64,000 nt of DNA from Rhinopithecus roxellana (GCF_007565055.1 NC_044551.1:93030089-93094088); one strand, 5' to 3'; numbered from the stretch's first letter, positions 22,806-33,770 are shown. Numbers and translations: made by a program. Notes: generated from the letters alone by a model not told the origin.

Positions 22806-25388
22806 TATACATAGAACAATGTAGATTTTTATTCTATGATCCTCTGAACACTTAAAATTAGCAATACTGATCCCCAAAATGATAGTTATCTACCCAATAT
22901 GTTAAAATGATTTTCTTAAATTTTACTCAGTTACTTCAGTTTCAAGGTGACTCTGAAGATGTTAAGGGCAAATGGTTCTTAATAATAATAATATTCTTTA
23001 TGTGACTACGGTTCAGAATCCTTCGGCATACAACTTTTGAATGGCACTTTTATCACCTGCTTCTTTTTTGTTTTGTTTCTTTTCCTTTCTTCAAAGCAGA
23101 TACAGGAGCTTTCAAAAGAAATTATCAACTAAAATCCTAAGAGTCTTCAATAAGATAATTCAGGACATGACAATATAAACTGACTAACCTTTCTGAAAAA
23201 TAAATATTTGGTGGTTACCAAATATATTTGGAAAGACCATATTGGAGCATTTAATTTCCCTATTATAAACCATTTGTAGGTAATTTTTGAATACATATTG
23301 CAGGCCAACTAAAGTGAAAGCTAAAACATTTTCTTTCCATTTTCCTTGTGTGTAACAGAGTTTCTCAACTAAGATAGCTCAGTACTATTATTTGACTTAC
23401 AGAAAAAAAATCATCTATTTATCCCCTCTATCTCTTCTGACATTGATCTTTGACTATTTTACTTTATATTACTTAACTTCTGCATTACTTTTATCATGTC
23501 CATCTTACTGGTTTCTTGCTATTTATTTAGCTCTTTTAAGGTTTTCCCCAAATAAGTACAACATTATTTTGTTTTCTATTTTTAATAATGAAGTTAAGAT
23601 GTCCTCTGAATGTGTTTTTTCCCCCACACTTCTGTTTTCACTAAAAAATGTTCCTGTTTTATTTGCCTGGTAAATACTATGCAATTTTCTTTATTATTTC
23701 CATTTGATTCAGTAAATATCCAGAAGTATTTTTCTTAGTTTTAATATTATTTCATTTTGCTTACAATTTTATTATTTACTTTTAATGTTGGTAGTTTTTT
23801 TCCACGATTACTGCCCTCCATACTTCTTAACTTTTATAATTGCCTTTATCTTCCAGTAGCTGGTCAATTTTTATACATTTTCCTTGGACATATGTAACAA
23901 ACATATACTATCATGCAATAAATAAAACCTCTAAAATTTATTTAATCCATGGTTTCCTTAATTTGTTATTTCAACATTTTGTGGCTTTGCCTTCTAGCAT
24001 TCTGTCTGATTCATGAGACGTGCATTCAAACGTTCACAATAATATTTTTCATTAATTTCTTTTATTTTTAGTAACATTTGTTTTAATATTCACACACAAT
24101 GCTGTTTGGTGCACACATGTTCATTAGATTTGAGTATGAGCTTAACACATCTTTATAAGTTAAGACAGCTCACTACATAACTCCCATCTTTGGCCCTGCT
24201 AAGTGATTCTGTACTAAATTCCAATCTATCTCATGTTACTCTTCCAATCCCACTCTTTACATTGGTTATATTTGCTGGCAACACTTTGACTATTCCTTTA
24301 ATTTCAACACTTATTTCATTAAATGTTATGAATAACTCATAACTACTTTATCTTTGCTTACTGCAAATCTGAACTTTAATTCTTTTCAGGGGAGAATTTA
24401 GAATGCTTACATGCAGCATTAGATTGATATACCTAAATTATCCCTTCTATTTTAATTTACTTTTTATTTAACTCATTCATTATTTTCTGTACTTTCCATT
24501 TATTAAATGTTACTTCTTCTAAACTCATAATCAAATATATTATTATGTAAAAAATGAGATTTCCACTATCATCTCCCCCTTCCCCAACAAGGCAAACTAT
24601 TCTGTTGCTGCTTTCCTTACTTGCTAATAAGATGAGCGCATGTGTTTCAAATATTAATTAAATGTGTTCTAACTAGAGCTGTCCCTACTACAATGAGTGA
24701 AAAGAGGTAACAATTATACACTTTTCAATACAAAATACAGAGAAGAAGGATAATACCAACCAATCTTTCTTTACGAATTGTATTAAGAGGATGCATACGG
24801 GTATAAATAAATCTGTGTATGCACAACAATGTTATCCTAAGACTAATGGTATTACAAAGATCATAGAGAAAATGAACTAATCTGTAAATTAAATGGTTTT
24901 CAAGATCAGTTTGTCATCTTATCCTTATGTCTTCCTTTTGCATGACAAAGCTTAGAGGGTACTGGAGGAAATTTTATTTTTTAAATTAAGGAATAAAATG
25001 CCTCAATGGTTTTTGATGTATTACCAGGATAACACCTATTTTAATGATGAAATTTTTAGCCTTTTGTGGAATTTTATTAAGATAAGTAAAAAGGATTTTA
25101 TGATTTATTTAAAGAAGGTTCATTTCAACTCCTAAGTCGCAACCATTCTGGTTGAAAAATATGTCATTAAGTGGAGAGAAAGTGATCTTTAAATATTCTA
25201 TGGAATTAATATAGCAATGCAAAATGGTTAAATACAGAAATGTAAGAATTTATTGCATAGTACCTTAGCATAGTACTAAATAGATAATACTAAGAGTACA
25301 CAAATTTTTTTCCTATTTTGTCATATAATTGCTGCTTTTTATGATTTCTACCAACAGTGATCTGTATGAGTAAAGCATTGATAGGTAA

Positions 25389-25693
25389 TTTTTTTTTTTT
25401 TTTTTTAGATGGAGTCTCCTTCTGTTGCCCAGGATGGAGTGCAGTGGTGCAATCTCGGCTGAGTGAAACCTCTGCCTCCCGGGTTCAAGTGATTCTCCTG
25501 CCTCAGCCTCTAGAGTAGCTGGGACTACAGGCATGCTCCACCACACCTGGCTAGTTTTTTTGTAGTTTTAGTTTTAGTAGAGACAGGATGTCACCATATT
25601 GGCCACGCTGGTCTCAAACTCTTGACCTCGTGATCTGCCCACCTCTGTTTCCCAAAGTGCTGGCATTACAGGCGTGAGGCACCGCGCCCGGCC
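25389..25693 (-). mobile_element. Alu, sense to CTNND2
   Basis: A complete Alu begins with an 18-nt T run and ends GCACCGCGCCCGGCC. The imperfect flanks CATTGATAGGTAATT and CATTGACAGTTAATT are the target-site duplication. It lies about 365 bp downstream of the 117-nt exon in transcript terms, in the sense orientation. Confidence 0.9.
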
Positions 25694-26057
25694 AACATTG
25701 ACAGTTAATTTTAAGGCAGACATTGTGTTGACTACAAAATATATGATGAGTTCATAAAATGCAGTACTGTAGATATTGAAAAGGATATCAGAGAACAGTG
25801 AGAATCACCAGTATGACAGTAATTAGTGCGAAAACTAGATGCCAACTACTGACTTAAAAGAGTTTATACCCTAATGTGAATTGAGGTGGGATAATGTGGG
25901 AAGGGAATAGACGAGACGGAGTGAAATGGATAAAACAAGCATAAAAATATCCTGCAATCCTCATTTGATATGGCTCATAACAGTAATGATATTAGAAATA
26001 ATGACATAATACTCCTATATTTCAACTGTCTTCAAGCATAACTGCCAGGTGACTTAC

Positions 26058-26174
26058 TTTCACCTGTAGAATAATCCTGTGAGTCAAGTATTCCTGATTC
26101 CTGTAGTGACCTAATACAGGAGTCCACCAGCTCGAGACCTGTTGTAAGCTCATCTTCGATATCTTTTTGACCAT
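26058..26174 (-). CDS. CTNND2: CTNND2 coding exon, 117 nt
   Basis: This is the second of three CTNND2 exons here in transcript order, only 384 bp downstream of the 35-nt microexon. The acceptor is ATTTTATTTCAG and the donor is GAAA|GTAAGT, close to consensus. It carries 38 full codons, beginning GQKDIEDELTTGLELVDSC and ending DSQDYSTGE, flanked by split Asp (G|AT) and Arg (A|GG) codons. This is the acidic N-terminal region before the armadillo repeats. I recall the delta-catenin protein reading ILDPQDYST here, so the TCA (Ser) codon in place of Pro is a possible species difference. The exon is symmetric (phase 1 in and out, 39 codons in length), so skipping it would keep the frame. There are no in-frame stops. 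It has no long ATG-started frame of its own and was found by its peptide. Confidence 0.95.
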
Positions 26175-26558
26175 CTGAAATAAAATATTTTAAAGTGATG
26201 AACAAACACATGGTATATTATTCTTAAAGATTTAGGTTATCATTTAATCATGGAAAATAACCTAGTCAAATATATTACCTCTATGAAGTTTACATTAGCT
26301 ATTCCATTGTAATTTTTGGTCAACCAGCATTAAAGCCAAGGTCAGCAATTTCATGTACCCTTGAAGAGCCATAGTTACTACGGAATTGAAAGACTTAACT
26401 TCCAATAAATTGTGAGCTGTCATAACAACTTCATCTAATTTTTACTATCGGGATGTTTTCCTATTACTTTTCTAAGTCTCATTCTAACGTTCATAAGAAA
26501 AGTCATCAGTAGAGGTATGTGTAGAAGGGTAAGTGTTCATCAATAACATAGACGTTAC
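26175..26558 (-). other. CTNND2: CTNND2 intron, 384 bp
   Basis: A short intron lies between the 35-nt and 117-nt exons. It has a GTAACG donor and a TTTCAG acceptor, and contains no repeat that I recognise. Its shortness contrasts with flanking introns of 15 kb and more than 37 kb, so the two small exons are probably recognised as a unit. Confidence 0.92.
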
Positions 26559-26593
26559 CTTGTGACTGCCAATGAAACTGCTCTTCTGCTGAA
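26559..26593 (-). CDS. CTNND2: CTNND2 coding exon, 35-nt microexon
   Basis: This is a very short internal coding exon of delta-catenin, an armadillo-family protein of neuronal adherens junctions and synapses that binds classical cadherin tails. On the minus strand it follows a good polypyrimidine tract and acceptor (TTCTTTTTTTACAG) and ends in CACAAG before a GTAACG donor. It enters in phase 2, reads S-A-E-E-Q-F-H-W-Q-S-Q, and leaves one base (G). The AT at the start of the next exon completes Asp. The peptide matches my recollection of the CTNND2 segment around residues 98-109, just after the N-terminal coiled coil. My recollection of human has Gln where this copy reads His, but I am not certain of that residue. 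The length is too short for ordinary gene finding. The matching phase and peptide on both sides make the call firm. Confidence 0.9.
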
Positions 26594-27806
26594 CTGTAAA
26601 AAAAGAATACAGAGATATAATGCATTGATTAGAAAAGAAGAAAACCCTAAAATCTAAGACACAAAAGCACATTAGGGTTAAGTAACAGTGGTTCTGTGGC
26701 ATTTCCTTTCATTTCTTCCTATGAAAAGGGATTCCACTTATATACAATTTTAATTTTAATCCATTTGCTGTATATCCCTTTTGATTCACAAGTATTAGCA
26801 TGTTTTAAATGGACATTGTTCAGTAATTATCAGAAGAGCTCATTTTTTACAAAGCCCAACCTGTTAGACTCATTCTTTACAATAGCTTCTATATACATGC
26901 AGTTTTACTCAATTTTAGCTATTTTAGAATAGGATCATGTAGACTTTGTAAGGTAGCCTAATATGGAAATAACTATCTCTTTTCTTATTAGAGAGAAGAA
27001 ATAAATCTTTGCCTCCATGTAGCCATATTAAAATTTCCATTTAGTTGATTATTAAGAGTTTAATTTAAAAATTGTAACACTTTACCACCAACTAAATACA
27101 CATTTCCAAAAGTCTCAATAATACATCTTATAAAATGACCCAGGCGGAAAGGTTTGTCCATATACATATGCCAAAGATACTGTATAGAGTGGCTCTATAT
27201 AGGTAATAGAGATTTATTTTGAAGGATTAAATACAAAATATATAGTTTCTAAATACGAGCAACTCTTCCATTGTGTAGGCAAACACTTCCTACATGCCCC
27301 CTTTTTATATGTAAATAATTGGTGAGAAATCTACATGTTAATTCCTGAAAGACATCGTTCTGAGAATGATTTTGTACACTTATTTCATGATATTTTACTC
27401 TGTTCAAGCAGCTTCTATGAATAGTTCATTAGTTTCACAAGAGCACGTGGATTGTAGACCTTTAGTTTGTACCTTAGAGGTGGGTTCTGAATATATTTAC
27501 GGATAAAAAGGGAATTCTGGATATAAATCAATGTTCAGAAAAGCCATGACTGGTGTAAATGAAAACAAGAGTAGTCCATTAAGAGACATGTGATTGTCAT
27601 AGGGTATCTTGCCCCTGAGTCAATCCATACTAGGAAACTGGACAATGGTTTCATAATGATGAGAGCTGTAGACAATATTGATACATGAAATGATAATATT
27701 TCAAATTCAGTCCAATGCAACTCTTTCTTGCATCAAAAAGATGTGGCATTATATAATACTAACATCTGACTACAAAGTTTAGCCCTTAAAATAGAAATGT
27801 AATCCT

Positions 27807-27829
27807 AAAATCATTTTTAAAATGATTTT
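27807..27829. repeat. Perfect 11-bp palindrome arms
   Basis: AAAATCATTTT and AAAATGATTTT are separated by a single base, making a 23-nt palindrome in AT-rich intron. It is probably chance or repeat debris. Confidence 0.7.
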
Positions 27830-28109
27830 AAAAATTATAAAAACATTTTTAAAATTATGGGACAGGTTCACTTAGTAAGTGGAATTTAATATAAAGTAGT
27901 CCTATCTTATTATTCAAGAATCACCAATTCAAAAATCAGAACCATAGTTATCCTGGTTATTTTAATCCTCTAAGTCTATGGATCGTTACTTTTCAAGAAT
28001 GTGAATACCAAAATACTAGTGTTTAAAGATCAGACCCATTGGTCATTTGCAGAAGCTAGACTAGAACTCAGGCATATGGGTTCTGAGTAATTCCAAATGC
28101 TTACTTGTG

Positions 28110-28262
28110 TCAGAATCACCTGTCGCACTTCTTAAGTATATGTATTTTGTGGCCCTACCATAGACCTACGAGACGAAAAAGTCTACGGATTAGGCTGGGA
28201 GCCTGCATTGCGTAACAAGCTTCCGTGATGATCCTTGCGTACTTCTAACTTTGAAAAATACT
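28110..28262. mobile_element. MER5A-like hAT fragment
   Basis: GTCAGAATCACCTGTCGC, GTGGCCCTACCATAGACCTA and TAACAAGCTTCCGTGATGAT follow the MER5A consensus order as I recall it. The copy is diverged. Confidence 0.6.
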
Positions 28263-28389
28263 AGATATTATTTTCATTAATCATCCATTATTAATTCAGG
28301 GCTCCCCACAACTTCATTCTTCTATACTTTAAAGCTGGACAAATTCTCAAGGTGGCATAATATACAGATAGAAAACACTTCCATATTGA

Positions 28390-28850
28390 TAGTGGGTTGA
28401 ACGGAGGGCCCCCCTCTCTCAAAAGATATGTCCTCATCAAAACCCTAAGACCTGTGAATGGTAACATATTTGGGAAAAGTGTTTTTGCAGGTGTAATTAA
28501 GTTAATAATCTTCAGATGAGGTCATCCTGGATCATCTATGTGGGCCCTAAATCCAATCACAGATGTGGTTTTAAGAGATAGAAGAGAGACAAAAACAGAG
28601 AAGGGCAGGGCATGTTGAAACGGGGGCAGAGACTGGAGTGATGCAGGCACAAGTCAAGGAATGCCTGCAGTCATCAGAACTTGAAAGAGGTAGGGAAGGA
28701 AACTCCCCTAGAGTCTTTGCAGGAAACCCAGCCCTGCTGACACCTTGGTTTTGAACTTCTGGTCTCCAAAACCATGAGAGAACAAATTTCTATTGTTTTA
28801 AGTCACCCGGTTGTGGTAATTTGTTATGACAGTGCCAGGAAACAGATCCA
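28390..28850 (+). mobile_element. MaLR/MLT-like LTR remnant
   Basis: The copy starts with GTGGGTTGAACGGAGGGCCC, continues through AGATGAGGTCATCCTGGATC and GACTGGAGTGATGCAGGC, and ends with ACTTCTGGTCTCCAAAACC and TTGTTTTAAGTCACCCGG. This resembles an old LTR-like repeat of the MaLR type. A related copy in the opposite orientation is at 61845-62285. The family name is uncertain and there is no coding part. Confidence 0.55.
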
Positions 28851-28904
28851 ACAAAAAAGTTCTCGTGTTATGTCCTCCAGGATTTGCTACTATCTCTATA
28901 CTAG

Positions 28905-29095
28905 CACCTTCCTTCACCAGTACAGCTATTTACTAAGTGGCTCCTGTATACCAAGGTCCAGTTAATTCACAACAATCACAAATCTCTTCTTTATAGATGG
29001 GGAATAACAGATGTAGTAATGTTGAAAAACTTGGCCAAACAGCTCCTAAGGATCCCAGCAGGGATTTAAACTGATGTGTGAACTCCTAAACTCAA
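28905..29095 (+). mobile_element. MIR-like SINE fragment
   Basis: The sequence ATTTACTAAGTGGCTCC, TTTATAGATGGGGAATAAC and TTGGCCAAACAGCTCC follows the order of the MIR consensus. It is diverged and abuts the L1 fragment. Confidence 0.55.
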
Positions 29096-29097
29096 AT

Positions 29098-29790
29098 TCT
29101 TTTTTAAAAACCTTTATTTCCGTGATACATGTGAAGGTTTGTTACATAGGTAAACTCATGTCATGGGGGTTTGTTGTACAGATTATTTCATCACCCAGGA
29201 ATTAAGCCCAGAACCCAATAGTTATCTCTTCTGCTTCTCCACCTCCTCCCACCCTCCAACCTCAAATAGACCCCAGTGTCAATTGTTTCCTTCTTTGTGT
29301 TCATAATTTCTCATCATTTAGATCCCACCTGTAAGTGAGAACATATAGTCTTTGGTTTTCTCTCTCTGCATTAGTTTGCTAAGGATAATGGCCTCCAGCT
29401 CCGTCCATGTTCCTGCAAAGGACATGATCTCATTCTTTTTTATGGCTACATAGTATTCCATGGTGTATATGTATCATGTCTTCTTTAATCAACCTATCAT
29501 TGATGGGCATTTAGGTTGATTCCATGTCTTTGCTATTGTAAATAGTGCTGCAATGAACATTTGTGTGCATGTGTGTCTTTATGGTAGAATAATTAATATT
29601 CTTCTGTAATGGGATTGTTTGGTTCAATGGTAGTTCTGCTTTTAGCTCTTCGAGGAATCATCATACTGCTTTCTACAATGGTTACACTAATTTATATTCC
29701 CACCAACAGTTTGTAAGTGTTCACTTTTCTCCTCAACCTCTCCAGCATCTATTATTTTTTGACTTTTTAGTAATAGCCATTCTTTCAAAG
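29098..29790 (-). mobile_element. L1 3' fragment
   Basis: On the minus strand this covers the end of ORF2 and the 3' UTR of a primate L1. Diagnostic plus-strand phrases are TTTGTTACATAGGTAAACTC, GACATGATCTCATTC, CATAGTATTCCATGGTGTAT and CAATGAACATTTGTGTGCA. It is 5'-truncated, carries many substitutions and is not coding. Confidence 0.9.
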
Positions 29791-29806
29791 TCAAAAGTCA
29801 TGGAGG

Positions 29807-30155
29807 GGCTAGGCATGGTGACTCTTGCCTCTAACCCTGGCTCATGTTTATAATCCCAGTTATTTGGGAGGGTGAAGCAGGGGGATGGTTTGAGGCCAGG
29901 AGTTCCAGACTAGCCTGGGCAACATAGCAAGACCTCATCTCTACAAAATCTTTTTAAAAATTAGCAAGGCATGCTGGCATGTGCCTCTGTTTCTAGCTAA
30001 TTGGGAGGTCAACATGGGAAGATTCTTTGAGTCCAGGAGTTTGAGGCTGCGGTGAGCTGAGATTGTACCACTGTCCCTCATGCACCCCAGCCTAGGCAAC
30101 AGAGTAAGACCCCTGCCTGTAAAAAATTAAAAAATAACTTAAAAAAATTTGTTCA
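29807..30155 (+). mobile_element. AluJ-type element
   Basis: This is an old, heavily diverged Alu, with GGCTAGGCATGGTGACTCTTG as the head and AGCCTAGGCAACAGAGTAAG near the tail. It contains small internal insertions and sits directly beside the L1 fragment. Confidence 0.85.
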
Positions 30156-30189
30156 AGGAAACATGCTTAGACTGCCACCCATTTTAAGT

Positions 30190-30510
30190 GATATGAGTGA
30201 GGGTGTCAATGGAAGTAATTCCCAGTGCTCAGTAAAGTCCAGCACTCCTCTCCTTGCAGGCATTTTGAGGAATACACTCTGCCCAGTTCCCTTGCACATG
30301 GATGGGGTCACAAAAGCCTATGAGAGGAAGTGACAAGTGCCACTTTATGCCCAAGCACAGACGAATTAGCATGAGGTCTTCACGCTTTCTCTCTCTCTTA
30401 AGCCCTGTGTTGAGATGCATGCCTGAGTATGTGGAATGGAGACCTCTGCCAACCCACAGGGAACACAGAGCACCAGTGAGAAATAAACCATTGTTGTGTT
30501 AAAACTCTGT
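30190..30510 (+). mobile_element. Old LTR-like repeat remnant, unassigned
   Basis: The run of CTTTCTCTCTCTCTTAAGCC, CAACCCACAGGGAACACAG and GAAATAAACCATTGTTGTG resembles the 3' part of an old mammalian interspersed repeat, with an internal AATAAA. I do not know the family. Confidence 0.4.
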
Positions 30511-31554
30511 AATTAGAGGGCTGTTTGATCCCAAAGAATAAATGTCACACTGACCAATACAAAAAGGTGAATTCCAAAGGCATTTTTTGCTCTTGATCTT
30601 CAATTTCCGCAGTGCAGAGGTGGAAGAAAACGTCCAGGGTAACCCTAGTACAAATAAGGTGGTGCCGATTTTATGTACAGGTGTTGATTTTATGTTTAGG
30701 ACTACACATCATGCTATTAGATATTTATTTTTCTGTTCATCTCTTTCAAATGTGTTTCAATTTTATGATGCAACAGAAAAAAGAAGAAACTCTTTTTATT
30801 ATAATTTAAAAAATATAATTGGAAGTGAATATAAAACTATCTAAAGCACAGGCAACTTCCTTTTGGGCAGACAAAAAGCATTAATCACTTCAATGGTTTC
30901 CCTGATTTCTTTGGCACAGTTAAAATGCATTAAAAGTATGACTGATCACAGAGAATGGAAGTCCCAAGAGAAAGCTGGTTTGGATTTTATTTCCTTTAAG
31001 TGCACACTTTAATCTCTTAGCTAGGAGATTGTATGCAATTGCCTATTTTATGTATTTGATTCCTTGTTTTAAAAATTGCTCTAAGGTAGATGCTTTCTAA
31101 AAAGCAAACAAACTATTCATTTATTCAATAAACATGGATTATGCCTGGCTCTCAGACATTCTCATATCAGGTGTCTAGGAATTACCTGTGGTAAATTTTC
31201 TCTCAATTATATAATTCAATTTAATATAATAGAAAAGTCATTTTTGAAGGTGTTATAACTTAAATGCATGTTCAATTTCAGGAAATAAAGTTTGCTTTTA
31301 CTGTTGAAATGCTATTTTATGAAATAGAAATCACCTCTGAAGAAATAAATGTAAAAAAGACTTTAGACATAACTTTGATCAGTCCATATGTGTTTGAATA
31401 TACATATAAGATCCAGAACTTACTGACTGTGAGAAAAACATGTATTTAAGACAAAGACAACCATAAATAACACTTAGCCTTTAAATACATAAAGACATCG
31501 GTGATGCTAGGAAAGAAATTTTGAAACAATATATTAAAAGCAAAAATCCTAATA

Positions 31555-31775
31555 GCTAATATTTATATAGGTCTCATTTGGTAGCAGACAACAGTCTAAC
31601 TGATTGATAGTTAATCCTCATATTAAAACTTTTGAGAGGTAATATTTTCCCATTTTAGAGACAATAAAAGCAAGGTAAAAAGATGCCAGGGAAGTTGCTG
31701 GAGGTTCCTCAGTCAGTTAGTAGCGGAGCCACGGTTATGACCTTGGTTTTCTGGTTCCAGAGTCTACAGAAATGT
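31555..31775 (+). mobile_element. MIR SINE
   Basis: It has the full MIR order: GCTAATATTTATATAGGTCTC, TAATCCTCATATTAAAAC, TTTCCCATTTTAGAGACAAT, AGTTAGTAGCGGAGCC and GGTTCCAGAGTCTACA. It is an ancient mammalian copy. Confidence 0.8.
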
Positions 31776-31814
31776 GTGACCCACTATTCCAGTCATACAT
31801 TTGGCTACCTCAAA

Positions 31815-32454
31815 AATAAAATCTTATGTGGCTAAAAAACTCCTACCAGAAACCAAGTTGTAAAACAAGCCATATCCTGGGAGAAAATATTTGCAAGGCA
31901 TATAACTTACAAAGGCTTACTTTCCAGAATATATAATGAACTCCAATGAATCAATAAGATAGACATTTAAAAATCAAATAAAAGAGAGGTCATCAGACAT
32001 GCATAATAGCTGATGCATAGCCAAAAAAAAAAAAAAAAAAAAAAAAGCATGGTCACTGAATACATTAAAAGTATTTGAGGGATAAATATTAAACACAAGA
32101 TACCTCCTCACACACCATAAACTGTCCAAAAATTTGAAAGTCTGACAACATTAAGTGTTGGGGAAGAAATGGGGAAGTAACTCATACATTGTAGGTGGGA
32201 GACTAAATTAGTGAAACACACAGGTGACTTGTGGGATAGTACCTGGTAATTTTGTACATGTAATACATGTACAAATCACCCAGGAATATTGCTTCTATGT
32301 AGAGACTCCAGGAAAACATCTGCACCTTTGTCCAGGAGACTTGTACAAGATTGTTCATGCCTACATTGTTGTAATAGCAAGACAATGGAAACAGCCTATG
32401 TGTTTCAGCAATAGAAAAATAGACAAATATAATAATATGATTACATATCATACA
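31815..32454 (+). mobile_element. L1M-type LINE fragment (ORF2/3' part)
   Basis: The sequence follows old L1 ORF2: TTCCAGAATATATAATGAAC, AAGTGTTGGGGAAGAAATGG, CAGGAATATTGCTTCTATG and GTTCATGCCTACATTGTTG. A 24-nt A run at 32023-32046 interrupts it. All reading frames are broken. It is interrupted or ended by the mariner-type element. Confidence 0.75.
32023..32046. repeat. Poly-A tract, 24 nt
   Basis: Twenty-four A residues lie inside the old L1 fragment. They may be a remnant of a retroposed tail or an expanded A run. Confidence 0.9.
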
Positions 32455-32627
32455 TGAGGGGTCTTCAAAAAGTTTATGGAAAATGCATATTATGAAAAAT
32501 TTATGTGTAGATTTCAAAAATTTGTGGCACCCCCAAAAAATGATATTACCTGGTTATCACATGTCTGAACATGATCTAGTTTGACGCACTAATGAGGGTA
32601 AGACATCAGTTTGAAAAGAGCTCTTGT

Positions 32628-32936
32628 GGGTCAGGCGTGGTGGCTCACATCTATAATCCCAGCACATTGTGAGGCTGGGGCAGGCCAATCACCTGGGGTT
32701 GGGAGTTTGAGACCAGCCTTACCATCATGGAGAAACCCTGTCTCTACTAAAAATATAAAAGTAGCTGGGTGTGGTGGCACATGCCTGTAATCCCAGCTAC
32801 TTGGGAGACTGAGGCAGGAGAATCGCTTGAACTTAGGAGGTAGAGGTTTGGGTGAGCCAAGATCAGGCCATTGCACTCCAGCATGGGCAACAAGAGTAAA
32901 ACTCGGTCTCAAAAAATAAAAAAATAAATAAAGAAA
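32628..32936 (+). mobile_element. Alu inserted in the mariner element (first)
   Basis: It is a complete, moderately diverged Alu with an (A/T)-rich AAATAAA-type tail. GAAAAGAGCTCTT at 32613-32625 and 32937-32949 is a perfect 13-bp target-site duplication within the mariner sequence. Confidence 0.92.
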
Positions 32937-33051
32937 GAAAAGAGCTCTTATTAGAGCAACATGAATTCTGCTAAAATTGAAGCGAGAATAAATATCTCGC
33001 TTAGTTGGAAGAATGGCAAAATCACTGATGCCTTACAAAAACTTTATGTGA

Positions 33052-33333
33052 GGCCGGGCGCGGTGGCCCAAGCCTGTAATCCCAGCACTTTGGGAGGCCG
33101 AGACGGGCGGATCACGAGGTCAGGAGATCGAGATCATCTTGGCTAACACGGTGAAACCCCGTCTCTACTACAAAATACAAAAAACTAGCTGGGCGAGGTG
33201 GCGGGCACCTGTAGTCCCAGCTACTCAGGAGGCTGAGGCAGGAGAATGGCGTGAACCCGGGAGGTGGAGCTTGCAGTGAGCTGAGATCCGGCCACTGCAT
33301 TCCAGCCTGGGCGACAGAGCAAGACTCCGTCTC

Positions 33334-33358
<25 letters not shown>
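33052..33358 (+). mobile_element. AluY, young Old World monkey type (second in the mariner element)
   Basis: The head is GGCCGGGCGCGGTGGCCCAAG. It contains ACTAGCTGGGCGAGGTGG and GAGATCCGGCCACTGCATTC, ending in a pure A tail. The target-site duplication is roughly AACTTTATGTGA before and ACCTTTATGGGA after. It is much less diverged than the first Alu, so it is the later insertion. Confidence 0.92.
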
Positions 33359-33366
<8 letters not shown>

Positions 33367-33770
33367 GGAATAAAGCCACCAAATAAATCAGCATTTTACA
33401 AATGGATAACTTGTTTTAAGAAGGGATGAGATGATTATGAAGATGAAGCTTGCAATGGCAGACCATCCACATCAATTTGTAAGGAGCAGGGTTGGGCCTG
33501 GTTAGTACTTGGATATTGGGAGAAATAGAGTTCCATTTTTCCACAAACTTTTTGAAATCCCCTCATATGACATACTTATGGAATAAATACTATTTGGCAG
33601 GTAAACTAAATTACCCAGATACATATGTAGTTCTTAAAAAGAAAATACAGAGAAAAAAATGGAAGTTGTCAATAAGATATGTAATGCAGAATCCCAATTG
33701 TGTGAATTTTAGAAACACTGAATAAACAATATTGTTTACAAATATACACATTAATATATACACACGTGCT

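Larger units (their letters stand above)
11050..26057 (-). other. CTNND2: CTNND2 intron, 15,008 bp
   Basis: This intron separates the 117-nt and 173-nt exons. It begins with GTAAGT at 26057 and ends with AG at 11051-11050. It holds a 27-nt poly-T (11224-11250), a MIR-like fragment (14705-14815), an L1 3' end (16943-17313), six Alus between 17389 and 20703 and at 25389-25693, a Charlie-like element (18219-18537) and an old interspersed repeat (about 22330-22805). I see nothing I can name in 11255-14700, 14820-16940, 20710-22325 or 22810-25385. The last two are strongly AT-rich and have few repeats for this window. Confidence 0.9.
32455..33565 (+). mobile_element. Mariner-type DNA transposon split by two Alus
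   Basis: Terminal inverted repeats of 29 bp lie at 32455-32483 (TGAGGGGTCTTCAAAAAGTT...) and 33537-33565, differing at three positions. Removing the two Alus leaves about 460 bp, so this is an internally deleted Tc1/mariner copy, HSMAR2-like in appearance. Between and after the Alus, frames resembling the transposase N-terminal helix-turn-helix remain: WKNGKITDALQKLY near 33008-33050, then a broken continuation at 33360-33480 with stops. The element is inactive. Confidence 0.75.
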
